A DNA stretch of 64,000 nucleotides, taken from positions 1-64,000 of the forward strand of contig JAFWMS010000032.1 in the NCBI GenBank assembly GCA_017545535.1, in the 5' to 3' direction. The stretch comes from Clostridia bacterium. GTDB lineage: Bacteria; Bacillota; Clostridia; Christensenellales; CAG-138. This document shows, piece by piece, positions 50,804-60,187 of the stretch. The translations under genes and the position numbers were made by a program. Position 1 is the stretch's first letter. Every line of letters begins with the position of its first letter. The notes beneath the pieces are model-generated. The model did not search any database. It was given only the letters and a program-made list of their open reading frames with translations, and was not told the origin of the DNA.

Positions 50804-53239
50804 TTACTTCGTCCCCGTCAGCTCCCGAGCCATACGATAGAGGCGGGACGCGTTGATGAGGAGCTGCTCCCGGGTGAGCGCCCCGGACCGCAAGCCCTTC
50901 AGGATATCGTCATAGTCCCTTTTGCCGCCAGGCATGAACAGATCGCCGCCCGCCGCCGCCACCAGACGCTGCTTCACGGCGGGATATCTGTTTTCCTTGC
51001 TGTCCATGAAGGCAAGGACCCAGTCCGTCATAACGATGCCCTCAAAACCGAACTCCCGGCGAAGGACCTCCTCGATCAGGTCCCACCGCTGGGCGGTGTG
51101 AACGCCGTTGATCAGGTTGTAGGATGTCATGAGGGCCTTGGGCTGGCTCTCCCGGACGGCGATGCCGAAGCCCTTCAGATAGATCTCCCGAAGCGCCCGC
51201 TCGGAGGCGCGGCTGTTGCTGCCGTAGCGGTTGTATTCCTGGTTGTTGGCGGCAAAGTGCTTGAGGGTAGCCCCCCGGCCGGGATGGGCCTGGACGCCCT
51301 GGGTCAGGGCGGCGGCCATCTTCCCGCTGATGAGGGGGTCCTCGGAAAAATACTCGAAGTTGCGGCCGCAGCGGATGGATCGGTGGATGTTCAGCGCCGG
51401 AGCCAGCCACAGATGGACCCCGAACCGCTCCATCTCGTCCCCCACGATATCGCCGCACTGGCGAGCGAAGGCCACGTCCCAGCTTTGGGCGATGGCCGTA
51501 CCGATGGGGATGGCGGTGCAGTACTGCTCCTCCACCTTCGCTCCCTTGGGGGGTTTCTTCTCCCCCGCCACCAGCTGAGCAAAGAATTTCACCACCGGGC
51601 CCATGAGCTCCGTAACGCTCTCCGGCATGGTGCTTTGGCCCACGGCGTGGGCGCTGCCCTTCCCGTCCCGATAAAAGCGCCGGGACAGGCGCAGCCCCGC
51701 CGGCCCGTCCGCCATGACCAGGGGCGGGATGCCCGCAGCCTCCAGCCGGGACGTGGTCTCTCCCGCGGCCCCGGCCACGTGGCAGCTGGCCTCGCCGATG
51801 ACGCTGAGAGCGCCCAATCCCGAGGCAAAGGCCCCCACGTTGGCAAACGTCAGCTGCTCGTCGGAAAGGGCGCGCAGGGAATCCTCTATCCCATACGTCT
51901 TCTCTTCCGGCACTATCTTGGTTTCGACGCTGTCCGCCGAAACCGTCAGCTCAGGCAAATCGGCAGGCAAGACCTCCGCCGGTCTCGGCTCAGGCCGCCA
52001 ATCCTGAACCCCTGGCTCCCCAAAGCAGGGATGGGCCTGGAGGGTGACGATCTCCTGATCGAGGCGCAGCACGGCCACGGGCTGGGTGCTGTCGCTGCTG
52101 TTTCCCAGCCGGAGCACATACTTCCCCGCTGTCAGCACATAGGCGGAGCGGACCGAATCATAGGCGGCGCAGTCGGCAAGGTCGAATGTGGCCTCCACCG
52201 TTTCCGTTTCCCCGGGCCGAAGGAGCTTCGTCTTTACAAAGGCAGCCAGCTCTTGGCGAGGCCGGTCGATCTTCTCCTCGGGGGCGCTTACGTAGAGCTG
52301 AACCACCTCCCGCCCGGGCCGGTCGCCCACGTTCCGAACCGGGATTCTGCAGGTGACTCTGCCGCCATGGAGGGTGGTATCCACCGACCCCAACACGAAG
52401 GCAGTATAGGAAAGGCCGAAGCCGAAGGGAAACAGAGGTTTTTTATCCACCGCCTCAAAGTAGCGGTACCCCACGTAGACCCCCTCCCGGTACTCCGTGT
52501 CATCGTGATCGCCAAAGGTGCCCATTGCGGGATAGTCCGTCCACCGGGCCCAGGTGGTGGTGAGCTTGCCGGAGGGGTTCGCTTTGCCCAGCAAGATGTC
52601 CGCCAGGGCCGCCCCCGTCTCCACCCCCAGCTGGGAGAGGAGGAGTATATTCTTCACTTCCATGACGGGACCCAGATCCACTGGTCCGCCCACATTCAGC
52701 ACCAGCATGAACCGGTCGAACCGCTCGTTCAGGGCCAGGATGTCCCGCGTCTCCGCCTCCGTCAGCAGGATGTCCCCGGGCACCGGGTCCCTGTCGCTCC
52801 CCTCGCCGGAGTTCCGGGATAGGACGTAGATGGCTGCCTCCCCTCCCCCGTCCAAGGGCAGATCGTACTCCGGCTCCGGCATGGTCTTGCCCATGCCGTA
52901 GTTGAACACACTTTCGTGGTGGGCACGCGCCTCCGCCCTGATCCGCTTTAAAAACGTTTTTTTCGCTTGGGCGTAGGCTGTATCATACCCATCCAGCCAC
53001 GCCCCGGTGGCCAGAGTGAACCCAGCTTCGGCGAGCCCCTGCTCCACGGTCACGAAGAACCGGGAGTTCACCTCCCCGGAGCCGGTACCCCCCTTGACGG
53101 TCCGCCGCACGCCGCTGCCGTAGGCCGCCAGCTGACACGGCGCCGAAAGAGGAAATGCCCCGTCGCTCTTGAGCAGCACCGCGCAGTCACTGAGGTGCGC
53201 CCGCAACATGTCCAAATGTGCCCGTTCGTAGGTTTCCAT
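50804..53239 (-). CDS. GH3 beta-glucosidase with permuted domain order
   Basis: This 811-aa cytosolic glycosidase has no signal peptide. Its domain order is inverted. The alpha/beta sandwich comes first (about 110-250, AAIYVLSRNSGEGSDRDP, FPFGFGLSYTAF), then a fibronectin-III-like domain (280-390, REVVQLYVSAPEE). The TIM barrel is last (about 450-790: GRNFEYFSEDPLISGKMAAAL, LKHFAANNQEYNR), with nucleophile Asp739 in GIVMTDW. In standard GH3 enzymes the barrel is N-terminal. A similar inversion is known for some rumen and gut Clostridia. Likely substrates are cellodextrins or other beta-glucosides, matching the GH5 upstream in the window. Confidence 0.9.
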   Translation of the reverse strand: METYERAHLDMLRAHLSDCAVLLKSDGAFPLSAPCQLAAYGSGVRRTVKGGTGSGEVNSRFFVTVEQGLAEAGFTLATGAWLDGYDTAYAQAKKTFLKRIRAEARAHHESVFNYGMGKTMPEPEYDLPLDGGGEAAIYVLSRNSGEGSDRDPVPGDILLTEAETRDILALNERFDRFMLVLNVGGPVDLGPVMEVKNILLLSQLGVETGAALADILLGKANPSGKLTTTWARWTDYPAMGTFGDHDDTEYREGVYVGYRYFEAVDKKPLFPFGFGLSYTAFVLGSVDTTLHGGRVTCRIPVRNVGDRPGREVVQLYVSAPEEKIDRPRQELAAFVKTKLLRPGETETVEATFDLADCAAYDSVRSAYVLTAGKYVLRLGNSSDSTQPVAVLRLDQEIVTLQAHPCFGEPGVQDWRPEPRPAEVLPADLPELTVSADSVETKIVPEEKTYGIEDSLRALSDEQLTFANVGAFASGLGALSVIGEASCHVAGAAGETTSRLEAAGIPPLVMADGPAGLRLSRRFYRDGKGSAHAVGQSTMPESVTELMGPVVKFFAQLVAGEKKPPKGAKVEEQYCTAIPIGTAIAQSWDVAFARQCGDIVGDEMERFGVHLWLAPALNIHRSIRCGRNFEYFSEDPLISGKMAAALTQGVQAHPGRGATLKHFAANNQEYNRYGSNSRASERALREIYLKGFGIAVRESQPKALMTSYNLINGVHTAQRWDLIEEVLRREFGFEGIVMTDWVLAFMDSKENRYPAVKQRLVAAAGGDLFMPGGKRDYDDILKGLRSGALTREQLLINASRLYRMARELTGTK

Positions 53240-53266
53240 GGCGTTTTCCCTTCGATATGAAAAGTT

Positions 53267-53719
53267 TTATTTGCAAATGGGCTCCAGTTCTTCCGCCCCA
53301 TGAACGACTTGTGCCGAAACGATCTGCCCGTTGTTCAGGTATGGCTGGAGCTTTTCGACCGTGCGGCCGATGCCGCTGCCTCCGGAGGTGGCGAAAACGA
53401 CCACCCGCTTCCCGGCCCAGTCGTACCCTTTGCAGAAGGTGTTGATCACGTTGGGCGCGCCGTAGTACCAGATGGGAAACCCCAGGTACACGAGATCATA
53501 GCTCTCCCACTCCGGCACCGTACCCGCCACGGGCACGTCCTTTTTACCGATCTTCTCCCGGTTGCAGCGAGCCAGGGGGTTCGTCCATTTGATGTCCGCC
53601 GCCGAATAGGGCTCCACCGGCCGGATCTCGAAGATATCCGCCCCCAGCTTTTTTGCCAGCTCCTTTGCCACCGCCGCCGTGGTCCCCTCCGCGCTGAAAT
53701 AGGCCACCAAGGTCTTCAT
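53267..53719 (-). CDS. Flavodoxin-like protein
   Basis: This 150-aa FMN protein has the phosphate loop YFSAEGTTAAVAKEL, then LVYLGFPIWYYGAPNVINTFC and VVVFATSGGSGIGRT, as in the small clostridial flavodoxins annotated as flavodoxin 4. The start at 53719 follows AGGAGG with 9-base spacing; the start two codons upstream would be too close. It lies 27 bases before the GH3 gene on the same strand, possibly cotranscribed. Redox partner unknown. Confidence 0.85.
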   Translation of the reverse strand: MKTLVAYFSAEGTTAAVAKELAKKLGADIFEIRPVEPYSAADIKWTNPLARCNREKIGKKDVPVAGTVPEWESYDLVYLGFPIWYYGAPNVINTFCKGYDWAGKRVVVFATSGGSGIGRTVEKLQPYLNNGQIVSAQVVHGAEELEPICK

Positions 53720-53770
53720 ACACATTTTCCTCCTGTTCGTCGTTCTGATCGAAAGATTAAAGAAACGTTT

Positions 53771-54181
53771 TTATGATCCCTTCTCTGCCGAAGGACCGTC
53801 TTGGACCCCATGTTGGGAAAGATACGCCTGCTTGTCCCGCTCGTCCGCCGCCTCCAGGGAGGAAGCGTCGTGGATCCCACCCAGGGATTCGAGATGATGC
53901 CGGATCTCATGGCGCAGCACGCCCCGAAGGATCCTCCGGGCTTCCGCCACGTCCGCCTGGGGATAGACCCTGTCGAAGGAGCCCTTGAACATGGTGATCT
54001 GCCGGACCCTGGAAAATATCTGATACTTCCCCAGGGTGTACAGATCGTTCCCCTGGGCATAGTCGGGGATCGCCACCGATTCGGACACGATCACACCGCC
54101 GGAGAGCTCCCGAAAGAACTCGTCCGGCAGCTCATCCATCAGCTCCGATACTATGGCTCCGTATTCCTCGATGGTGATCAT
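53771..54181 (-). CDS. Small zincin-like metallopeptidase
   Basis: This 136-aa protein belongs to the Zincin_1 (former DUF1025) group. The metal motif is LRHEIRHHLESLGGIHD (HExxHH with a downstream G and D). The N-terminal part ELMDELPDEFFRELSGGVIV and the YTLGKYQIFSRVRQITMF strand are typical. There is no signal peptide, so it would act in the cytosol. The peptide substrate is unknown. It stands between the flavodoxin and the pyrimidine operon. Confidence 0.8.
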   Translation of the reverse strand: MITIEEYGAIVSELMDELPDEFFRELSGGVIVSESVAIPDYAQGNDLYTLGKYQIFSRVRQITMFKGSFDRVYPQADVAEARRILRGVLRHEIRHHLESLGGIHDASSLEAADERDKQAYLSQHGVQDGPSAEKGS

Positions 54182-54271
54182 AATCCGTCCTCAGCCCATC
54201 CTTTTTTTATATTGTATTAGCTTTGCCCGCAAAAGAAAAGCCTCATGCTGCGGCGTCCGGATGGATGTCAT

Positions 54272-54301
54272 AAAAAAGCGGCTGGAAAAACCAGCCGCTT
54301 T
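54272..54301 (-). terminator. Terminator of the pyr operon
   Basis: On the minus strand, AAAGCGGCTGG, loop TTTTT and CCAGCCGCTTT, followed by six Ts. Confidence 0.9.
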
Positions 54302-54328
54302 GCATTAAGAGATGTATCGGAGAGAGGG

Positions 54329-54757
54329 TCACTCCACGGTCTTGGGCGCTTCGTGCTCGCAATAGATGCAGCGATAGATCTTCTTCTCCCGATCAGCCAG
54401 CCGAAATTCATGGACCAGCTCCTGCTCCACGGAGGTGATGCAGCGGGGATTCTTGCAGCGGATGATGCCCTTGACCCGCTCCGGCAGGCTCAGGTGGGAC
54501 CGCTTGGCCAGCTTGCCGTCCTGGATGATGTTCACGGTGATGCCCGGGTCGATATAGCCCAGCACGTCGAAATCCAGATCGATGACCTGGCCCACCTTGA
54601 TGATGTCCTTCTTGCCCTTCTTCACGCTGTCCGCGTTCTTGATCATGGCCACGGTGCAGTCCAGCTTGTCCAGCCCCAAGACCTTATAGATCTCCATGCC
54701 CCGGCCCGCCGTGATGTGGTCCAGCACGATGCCGTCTTTGATCTGACCGATAATCAT
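54329..54757 (-). CDS. pyrI: Aspartate carbamoyltransferase regulatory subunit
   Basis: This 142-aa subunit gives allosteric control by nucleotides. The nucleotide-binding domain begins [24 protein letters not shown]. The C-terminal zinc domain has CKNPRC and CIYC with normal spacing. It overlaps pyrB by 4 bases and closes the operon, so catalytic and regulatory chains are translated together. Confidence 0.96.
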   Translation of the reverse strand: MIIGQIKDGIVLDHITAGRGMEIYKVLGLDKLDCTVAMIKNADSVKKGKKDIIKVGQVIDLDFDVLGYIDPGITVNIIQDGKLAKRSHLSLPERVKGIIRCKNPRCITSVEQELVHEFRLADREKKIYRCIYCEHEAPKTVE

Positions 54758-55671
54758 ACGTTCACCTCCAACAGTTTCAGGATCAGCGCCATGCGCATGT
54801 ATTTGCCGTTGAGCACCTGCTTGAAGTAGCAGGCCCGAGGGTCGTCGTCCACGGCCACGGAGATCTCATTCACCCGAGGCAGCGGATGGAGGATGGACAG
54901 GCTGGCCTTGGCGGTGCGCAGCTTGTCGGGGGTCAGGATATAGGTGTCCTTCAGGCGCATGTAGTCGGCCTCGTTGAAGAAGCGCTCCCGCTGCACCCGG
55001 GTCATGTAGAGGATGTCCAGCTGGGGCATGGCTTCCTCTAAGCTGGCGATCTCCTCATAGGGGATGCCATTCTTTTCCAGCACATCGGTGATGATGTAGC
55101 GGGGTACCTTCAGCTCCTCCGGGGAGATGAGCACGAACTTTACGTTTTTATACCGGGACATGGCCGAGATGAGGGAATGGACCGTGCGGCCGAACTTCAA
55201 ATCCCCGCAGACGCCCACGGTCAGATTATCGAAGGTCCCCTTCTCCCGGTAGATGGTGAGCAGGTCGGCCAGAGTCTGGGTGGGATGATTGTGGCCTCCG
55301 TCCCCTGCGTTCACCACCGGGACCCCCGCCGTGCGGGTGGCCACCAGGGGCGCGCCCTCCTTGGGGTGGCGCATGGCGATGATGTCCGCGTAGCAGCCCA
55401 CGGTGCGGACCGTGTCCGCCACGCTCTCACCCTTGGCGGCGGAGCTGCTCTGGGCCTCGGAGAAGCCGATCACGTTGCCGCCCAGCTCATACATGGCGGC
55501 CTCAAAGCTGAGCCGGGTCCGGGTGGAAGGCTCGAAGAAGAGGGTGGCCAGCTTCTTGCCGCGGCATGCTTCCGCATACTTTTTCGGGTTGGCGATGATG
55601 TCCAGCGCCGTGTCGATGAGCACCTGCAGCTCGTCCGTGCTCATCTGCATGATGTCGATGAGATTCTTCAT
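54754..55671 (-). CDS. pyrB: Aspartate carbamoyltransferase catalytic subunit
   Basis: This 305-aa enzyme joins carbamoyl phosphate and aspartate. Carbamoyl-phosphate binding motif [39 protein letters not shown] and HPLPRVNEI are all present. The ATG at 55671 follows AGGAGGAAAGAA and overlaps the pyrE stop (ATGA); the longer frame is rejected. Confidence 0.96.
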   Translation of the reverse strand: MKNLIDIMQMSTDELQVLIDTALDIIANPKKYAEACRGKKLATLFFEPSTRTRLSFEAAMYELGGNVIGFSEAQSSSAAKGESVADTVRTVGCYADIIAMRHPKEGAPLVATRTAGVPVVNAGDGGHNHPTQTLADLLTIYREKGTFDNLTVGVCGDLKFGRTVHSLISAMSRYKNVKFVLISPEELKVPRYIITDVLEKNGIPYEEIASLEEAMPQLDILYMTRVQRERFFNEADYMRLKDTYILTPDKLRTAKASLSILHPLPRVNEISVAVDDDPRACYFKQVLNGKYMRMALILKLLEVNV

Positions 55672-56309
55672 TTCTTTCCTCCTGTTATCCAAGTTTCATC
55701 CGAAGGGTCGTTCCGAAAGGCGATCAGTCGGTCCACATCCGTCTGCTGGATGTAGCCCTCCTGAGCCGCCACCCGGGTGATTACGTCAAAGTTGGTCAGG
55801 GAATGGTTCTCTACCTGGGCGGCGGCCAGCCTGTCCAGGCCCTTCTGCATGCCGTAGGTGAAGATGCTTACCACGCCCAGCACCTGGGCGCCCGCCTCCC
55901 GCAGAGCCTCCACCACCTCGATGACGCTGCCGCCGGTGGAGATCAGATCCTCCACCACCACCACCTTTTGGCCCGGTTCCAGCTTGCCTTCGATCCGGTT
56001 TTGCCGGCCATGGTCCTTGTTGCCGCTGCGCACATAGCCCATGGGCAGGCCCAGGATGTGGCCGGTGATGGCGGCGTGGGCGATGCCGGCGGTGGAGGTG
56101 CCCATGAGTACCTCGACCTGGGGGTAATGGGTGCGGATGAGCTCCGCCAGGCCGTTCTCCACATCGTTCCGAACGGCGGGGGCCGTCAGGGTCAGCCGGT
56201 TGTCACAGTACACCGGGCTCTTGATGCCGCTGGCCCATGTGAAGGGGTCCTCGGGCCGGAGGAACACCGCCCCGATGGACAGCAAATCTTTTGCGATCTT
56301 TTCCTGCAT
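55668..56309 (-). CDS. pyrE: Orotate phosphoribosyltransferase
   Basis: This 213-aa enzyme makes orotidine 5'-phosphate. The PRPP loop is [37 protein letters not shown] at the N-terminus and [18 protein letters not shown] are orotate-site features. It overlaps pyrB by 4 bases and lies 16 bases after pyrF. Confidence 0.95.
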   Translation of the reverse strand: MQEKIAKDLLSIGAVFLRPEDPFTWASGIKSPVYCDNRLTLTAPAVRNDVENGLAELIRTHYPQVEVLMGTSTAGIAHAAITGHILGLPMGYVRSGNKDHGRQNRIEGKLEPGQKVVVVEDLISTGGSVIEVVEALREAGAQVLGVVSIFTYGMQKGLDRLAAAQVENHSLTNFDVITRVAAQEGYIQQTDVDRLIAFRNDPSDETWITGGKK

Positions 56310-56325
56310 GGATTACCTCCTTTTT

Positions 56326-57024
56326 TCAATCTAAAAACTCTGCCATGCACCGGCGATAGGCCGCCACGGGGTCCGCTGCGCCGGTGATGGGCCGCCCTAC
56401 CACGATATAGTCGGAGCCCAGGGCCTTGGCCCGCTCCGGGGTGGTGACCCGCTGCTGATCCCCGGTCGCTCCATCGGCAAAGCGGATGCCCGGCGTCACC
56501 GTCAGAAAGCCGCCGCCGCAGACTTCATGGACCTTCCCCGCCTCCAGGGGCGAGCACACCACGCCGTCCAGCCCCGCCGCCTTGGCGTTGGCGGCGTAGG
56601 TCATGACCACCTCCTCCAGGGGGCGACGGATGAGCAGCTCCTCCTCCATGCGCCGCTGATCGATGGAGGTGAGCTGGGTCACGGCGATGAGCAGAGGCCG
56701 GGTGCCGTCTGGCCGGGTAAGCCCCTCCAGGGCGGCGCTCATCATGTCGAGACCCCCCGCGGCGTGGAGATTGCAGATGTCCACGTCCAGCCGGGAGAGG
56801 ACCGCCATGGCCTTCTTCACCGTATTGGGGATATCGTGGAGCTTTAGATCGAGAAAGATCCTATGCCCCCGTCCCTTGATGGCCCGCACGATGGCGGGGC
56901 CCTCGGCGTAGAAGAGCTCCATGCCGATCTTCACGAAGGGCTTCTCCCCGGTGAATCGATCTAAAAATCCATAGGTCTGCTCCGCCGTGGCAAAGTCACA
57001 GGCGACGATCACATCTTTTCCCAT
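56326..57024 (-). CDS. pyrF: Orotidine 5'-phosphate decarboxylase
   Basis: This 232-aa enzyme makes UMP. The catalytic motif FLDLKLHDIPNTVKKA is intact, as are the N-terminal VIVACDFATAEQ and the C-terminal phosphate site YIVVGRPITGAADP. It overlaps the end of pyrD by 16 bases. Confidence 0.96.
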   Translation of the reverse strand: MGKDVIVACDFATAEQTYGFLDRFTGEKPFVKIGMELFYAEGPAIVRAIKGRGHRIFLDLKLHDIPNTVKKAMAVLSRLDVDICNLHAAGGLDMMSAALEGLTRPDGTRPLLIAVTQLTSIDQRRMEEELLIRRPLEEVVMTYAANAKAAGLDGVVCSPLEAGKVHEVCGGGFLTVTPGIRFADGATGDQQRVTTPERAKALGSDYIVVGRPITGAADPVAAYRRCMAEFLD

Positions 57025-57935
57025 TCGGTTGCTCCTCCTATGATATCCTTCAAATTTTCTATGCCCAGCCGGTCCATGACCCCGGGCAGATCCGCGATGA
57101 TCCGCCGGCAGGCGAAGGGGTCCACCAGATTGGCTGCCCCCACCTCCACCGCCGTGGCCCCGGCCAGCATCATTTCGATCACGTCCTCGGCCGAGCTGAC
57201 GCCCCCCAGACCCACCACGGGAACGGACACGGCCCGAGCCACCTGGTAGACCATCCGCAGGGCCACCGGGAATATGGCCGGTCCCGAAAGGCCGCCCGTG
57301 GTGTTTTTAAGCAGGGGACGCCGCTTCTTCAGGTCGATCCGCATGCCCATGAGAGTGTTGATGAGGCTGATGCCGTCGGCCCCAGCCTCCTCGCAGGCAC
57401 GGGCCATGGCCACGATGTCCGTCACGTTGGGGGAGAGCTTCATGATCACCGGCTTTTTCGTCACCGCCTTCACGGCTCGGGTCACCGCCGCCGCCATGGC
57501 GGGGTCGGTGCCGAAGCTCATGCCGCCGCCGTGCACGTTGGGACAGCTGATGTTCACCTCCAGCCAGCCCACCTGGGGCTGTTCATCCAGAAGTTGGCAC
57601 ACAGTCGCATACTCCTCCAGGGAAAAGCCGCTCACGTTGGCCATCATGGGCTTGTGGAAGCAGGGAGCCAACCGAGGCAGCTCCTCCCGGATCACCGATT
57701 CCACCCCCGGGTTCTGCAGCCCCACCGCGTTGAGCATCCCCGCGCTCGTCTCGGCGATCCGGGGCGTTTCGTTGCCGAACCGGGGCAAAAGGGTGGTCCC
57801 CTTGCAGGAGAAGGTGCCTAAAATATTGATGTCGTACAGCTCGGCAAACTCATAGCCGTAGCCGAAGGTGCCCGAAGCGGGAATGACCGGATTGTCGATC
57901 TCTATCCCGCAGAGCGCAACGTTCAGTCTGCCCAT
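57009..57935 (-). CDS. pyrD: Dihydroorotate dehydrogenase, class 1B
   Basis: This 308-aa FMN enzyme oxidises dihydroorotate. The catalytic cysteine lies in LEVNISCPNVHGGG. IPASGTFGYGYEFAELYD and VGLGGVSSAEDVIEMMLAGA are class 1B features. The adjacent pyrK supplies the iron-sulfur/FAD partner for NAD+ use. It overlaps pyrK by 13 bases and pyrF by 16. Confidence 0.96.
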   Translation of the reverse strand: MGRLNVALCGIEIDNPVIPASGTFGYGYEFAELYDINILGTFSCKGTTLLPRFGNETPRIAETSAGMLNAVGLQNPGVESVIREELPRLAPCFHKPMMANVSGFSLEEYATVCQLLDEQPQVGWLEVNISCPNVHGGGMSFGTDPAMAAAVTRAVKAVTKKPVIMKLSPNVTDIVAMARACEEAGADGISLINTLMGMRIDLKKRRPLLKNTTGGLSGPAIFPVALRMVYQVARAVSVPVVGLGGVSSAEDVIEMMLAGATAVEVGAANLVDPFACRRIIADLPGVMDRLGIENLKDIIGGATEWEKM

Positions 57936-58660
57936 AGGATCTCCTCCTTTCGCAGGACCGGTCCCTCCCGGCAGATACGCTTGCTGCCGGTGATCGTACG
58001 GCAGGAGCAGCCCATGCAGGCGCCGAAGCCGCAGCCCATCCGCTCCTCAAAGCTCAGCTGACCGGATCCCTTTGCGGCCCGGTACACCGCCTTGAGCATG
58101 GGCTCGGGGCCGCAGGCGTAGTAGTAGGTATAGTCCAGGTCCATCATAGCGTCTGTCACGAAGCCCTTCACCCCCCGGGAGCCGTCTGCCGTTGTTAGGA
58201 TCACCCGAACACCCAGGGCCGAAAACTCTTCCGCATAAAAAACCTCCGCCGCCCGGTTGAAGCCCAGCACCGCCGTCACCGTTCGGCCGTCGGCCACAAG
58301 CTCCCTGGCCAGCCAATAGAGGGGCGGCACACCCACGCCGCCGCCGATGAGCAGCGGCCGCTGCTCCGCAGGGGAAAGGTCGTATCCGTTCCCGAGCCCC
58401 GTCAATAGATCCAGACGCGCCCCCAAAAGCAGCTCGCTCATCTGCCGGGTCCCGTCGCCCACCACCTTATAGATGAGGGTGAGCTGGTCCCCATTCAAGT
58501 CGCACACGGAGATGGGCCGGCGCAAAAATCTGCCCTCCAGCCGAACGTTCACGAACTGCCCCGGCCGGGCAACGGCCGAAACGTCCCCCCGCAGCTTCAT
58601 CCGGAACACCCCGTCCGTCAGGGGCCTGTTTTCCGTTACGGTGAAGAATCCCTGTCGCAT
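57923..58660 (-). CDS. pyrK: Dihydroorotate dehydrogenase electron transfer subunit
   Basis: This 245-aa subunit carries FAD and a [2Fe-2S] cluster. The FAD site is RRPISVCDLNGDQ, the NAD site LIGGGVGVPPLYWLA, and the cluster ligands lie in ERMGCGFGACMGCSCRT with a fourth cysteine in RICREGP. It pairs with PyrD and starts 6 bases after pyrC. Confidence 0.95.
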   Translation of the reverse strand: MRQGFFTVTENRPLTDGVFRMKLRGDVSAVARPGQFVNVRLEGRFLRRPISVCDLNGDQLTLIYKVVGDGTRQMSELLLGARLDLLTGLGNGYDLSPAEQRPLLIGGGVGVPPLYWLARELVADGRTVTAVLGFNRAAEVFYAEEFSALGVRVILTTADGSRGVKGFVTDAMMDLDYTYYYACGPEPMLKAVYRAAKGSGQLSFEERMGCGFGACMGCSCRTITGSKRICREGPVLRKEEILWAD

Positions 58661-58666
58661 GGCTTT

Positions 58667-59935
58667 TTATACCTCCCAATGGGGGTCCCGATAGGCGATC
58701 CGCCCGTCTGCCACGGTCATGAGGCACCGACCCTGCACCTTCCATCCGGCAAAGGGGGTGCTGCGGCCCATGGACAAAAACGTATCCGGGTCTATGGCAT
58801 AGCTTTCGTTCAGGTCGAACAGGGTGAAGTTGGCGGGCTGTCCCTCCACCATGGCGTCCTTCAGACCGAATCGCTTCCGGGGGGCGTCGCTCAGCAGCTC
58901 CACCAGTCGACGAAGCGTCAGCTCCCCGGTCTTCACCAGGTAGGTATAGAGCAGGGGGAACGCCGTTTCCAACCCCACCACCCCCATGAGGCTCCCCTCC
59001 AGGCCGCGGCTCTTCTCCGCCGCCGTATGGGGGGCGTGGTCGGTGGCGATCACGTCGATGGTCCCGTCCCGGAGCCCCTCCAGCAAAGCCTGCCGATCCT
59101 CCTCTCCGCGGATGGGCGGGTTCATCTTGAAGCGGCCTTCCTCTTGCAGCATGCTGTCGTTCAAAAGCAGGTAGTGGGGCGCGGTCTCACAGCTTACGTC
59201 CAGCCCCTCCGCCTTGGCCCGGCGGATCAGAGCTACGCTTTCCTTGGTGGATATGTGGCACACATGATAGCCGCAGCCCGTTTCCCGCACCAAATCCAGG
59301 TCCCGGGCGATCTGCCCCCACTCGGATTCGGAGCAAATGCCCCTGTGCCCATGGGCGGCGGCGTAAGCACCGTCGTGGATATAGCCGCCTTTTAATAGCC
59401 GGTTGTCCTCGCAGTGGGCCACGATCAGCTTCCCAAGGGCCTTCGCCCTCCGCATGGCGGCGCCCATCATCTCGTCCCGCTGCACCCCGTGGCCGTCGTC
59501 GGAAAAGGCAACCACATAGGGAGCCATGGCCTCCATGTCCGCCAGGGCCTCCCCCTTCTCCCCCACGGTGATGGCGCCGTAGGGCATCACCTCAACGACG
59601 GCATCCCGGCGGATGATATCCAGCTCCGCCTGCAGATGGGGCAGATCGTCGGGGCAGGGGTCCAGATTGGGCATGGGGCACACGGCGGTATACCCGCCCC
59701 GGGCCGCGGCCCGGCAGCCGCTGGCTATGGTTTCCTTATACGAAAAACCCGGCTCGCGGAAGTGCACGTGCACATCTGCGAAACCGGGAAATATGGTATA
59801 TCGGTCACCGGCGATCTCCTCCGTCAGGGGACGATCGACGGGGCCGCCACAAAGGATACGATCACAAACGGCAACGGTCTCTTTCCGGATCTCTCCGTTT
59901 CGATATACGTTGGCATTGGTGAATTGATACCGCAT
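58667..59935 (-). CDS. pyrC: Dihydroorotase
   Basis: This 422-aa zinc amidohydrolase forms dihydroorotate. GFADVHVHFREPGFSYKETI holds the first metal histidines. ATDHAPHTAAEKSR holds the catalytic aspartate. FSDDGHGVQ and AHCEDNRL give further ligands. The start 59935 (MRYQFTNANVYR) follows AAAGGAG; the in-frame extension covers the attenuator and is not translated. It is the first gene of the operon, ahead of K-D-F-E-B-I. carA/carB and pyrR are absent from the window. Confidence 0.95.
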   Translation of the reverse strand: MRYQFTNANVYRNGEIRKETVAVCDRILCGGPVDRPLTEEIAGDRYTIFPGFADVHVHFREPGFSYKETIASGCRAAARGGYTAVCPMPNLDPCPDDLPHLQAELDIIRRDAVVEVMPYGAITVGEKGEALADMEAMAPYVVAFSDDGHGVQRDEMMGAAMRRAKALGKLIVAHCEDNRLLKGGYIHDGAYAAAHGHRGICSESEWGQIARDLDLVRETGCGYHVCHISTKESVALIRRAKAEGLDVSCETAPHYLLLNDSMLQEEGRFKMNPPIRGEEDRQALLEGLRDGTIDVIATDHAPHTAAEKSRGLEGSLMGVVGLETAFPLLYTYLVKTGELTLRRLVELLSDAPRKRFGLKDAMVEGQPANFTLFDLNESYAIDPDTFLSMGRSTPFAGWKVQGRCLMTVADGRIAYRDPHWEV

Positions 59936-59952
59936 ACAGGCTCCTTTCCATA

Positions 59953-60050
59953 AAGAAAAAGTTGCTCTCCGCCAAGGAGCGCAACAATAAGCGACGGGCC
60001 AGGCCCGTATTCGTTTTCTCGTCGTCCTTAGCGGCCTCACAGAGCCGACC
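59953..60050 (-). promoter_or_regulatory. PyrR-type transcription attenuator of the pyr operon
   Basis: The leader contains a PyrR-binding loop with TCTGTGAGGCC (60033-60043), matching the UCxGxGAGGYU core, set in a GGC/GCC stem. Downstream is a terminator: GTTGCGCTCC, loop, GGAGAGCAAC (59961-59985) followed by TTTTTCTTT. High UMP/UTP with PyrR should favour the terminator. The antiterminator pairing is inferred from layout. Confidence 0.78.
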
Positions 60051-60066
60051 TTAAAGCACCGTAAGC

Positions 60067-60096
60067 AGTATACTTTGAAACCAGCCGATCTGTCAA
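60067..60096 (-). promoter_or_regulatory. Promoter of the pyr operon
   Basis: On the minus strand, TTGACA, 18 bp and TATACT, about 17 bases before the PyrR stem. Confidence 0.75.
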
Positions 60097-60187
60097 GGGC
60101 AGATTGACCGCCGACGCGAGATTCTTTTTGGAAGAAGAGGACGGGCGTTCATAGACAGTCCCGTGACCGCTGGGCTTTGTAGCCAAA

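Noticed and set aside
58667..60040. 35-codon N-terminal extension of pyrC
   Set aside because: It covers the attenuator terminator; MRYQFT at 59935 has the ribosome site.
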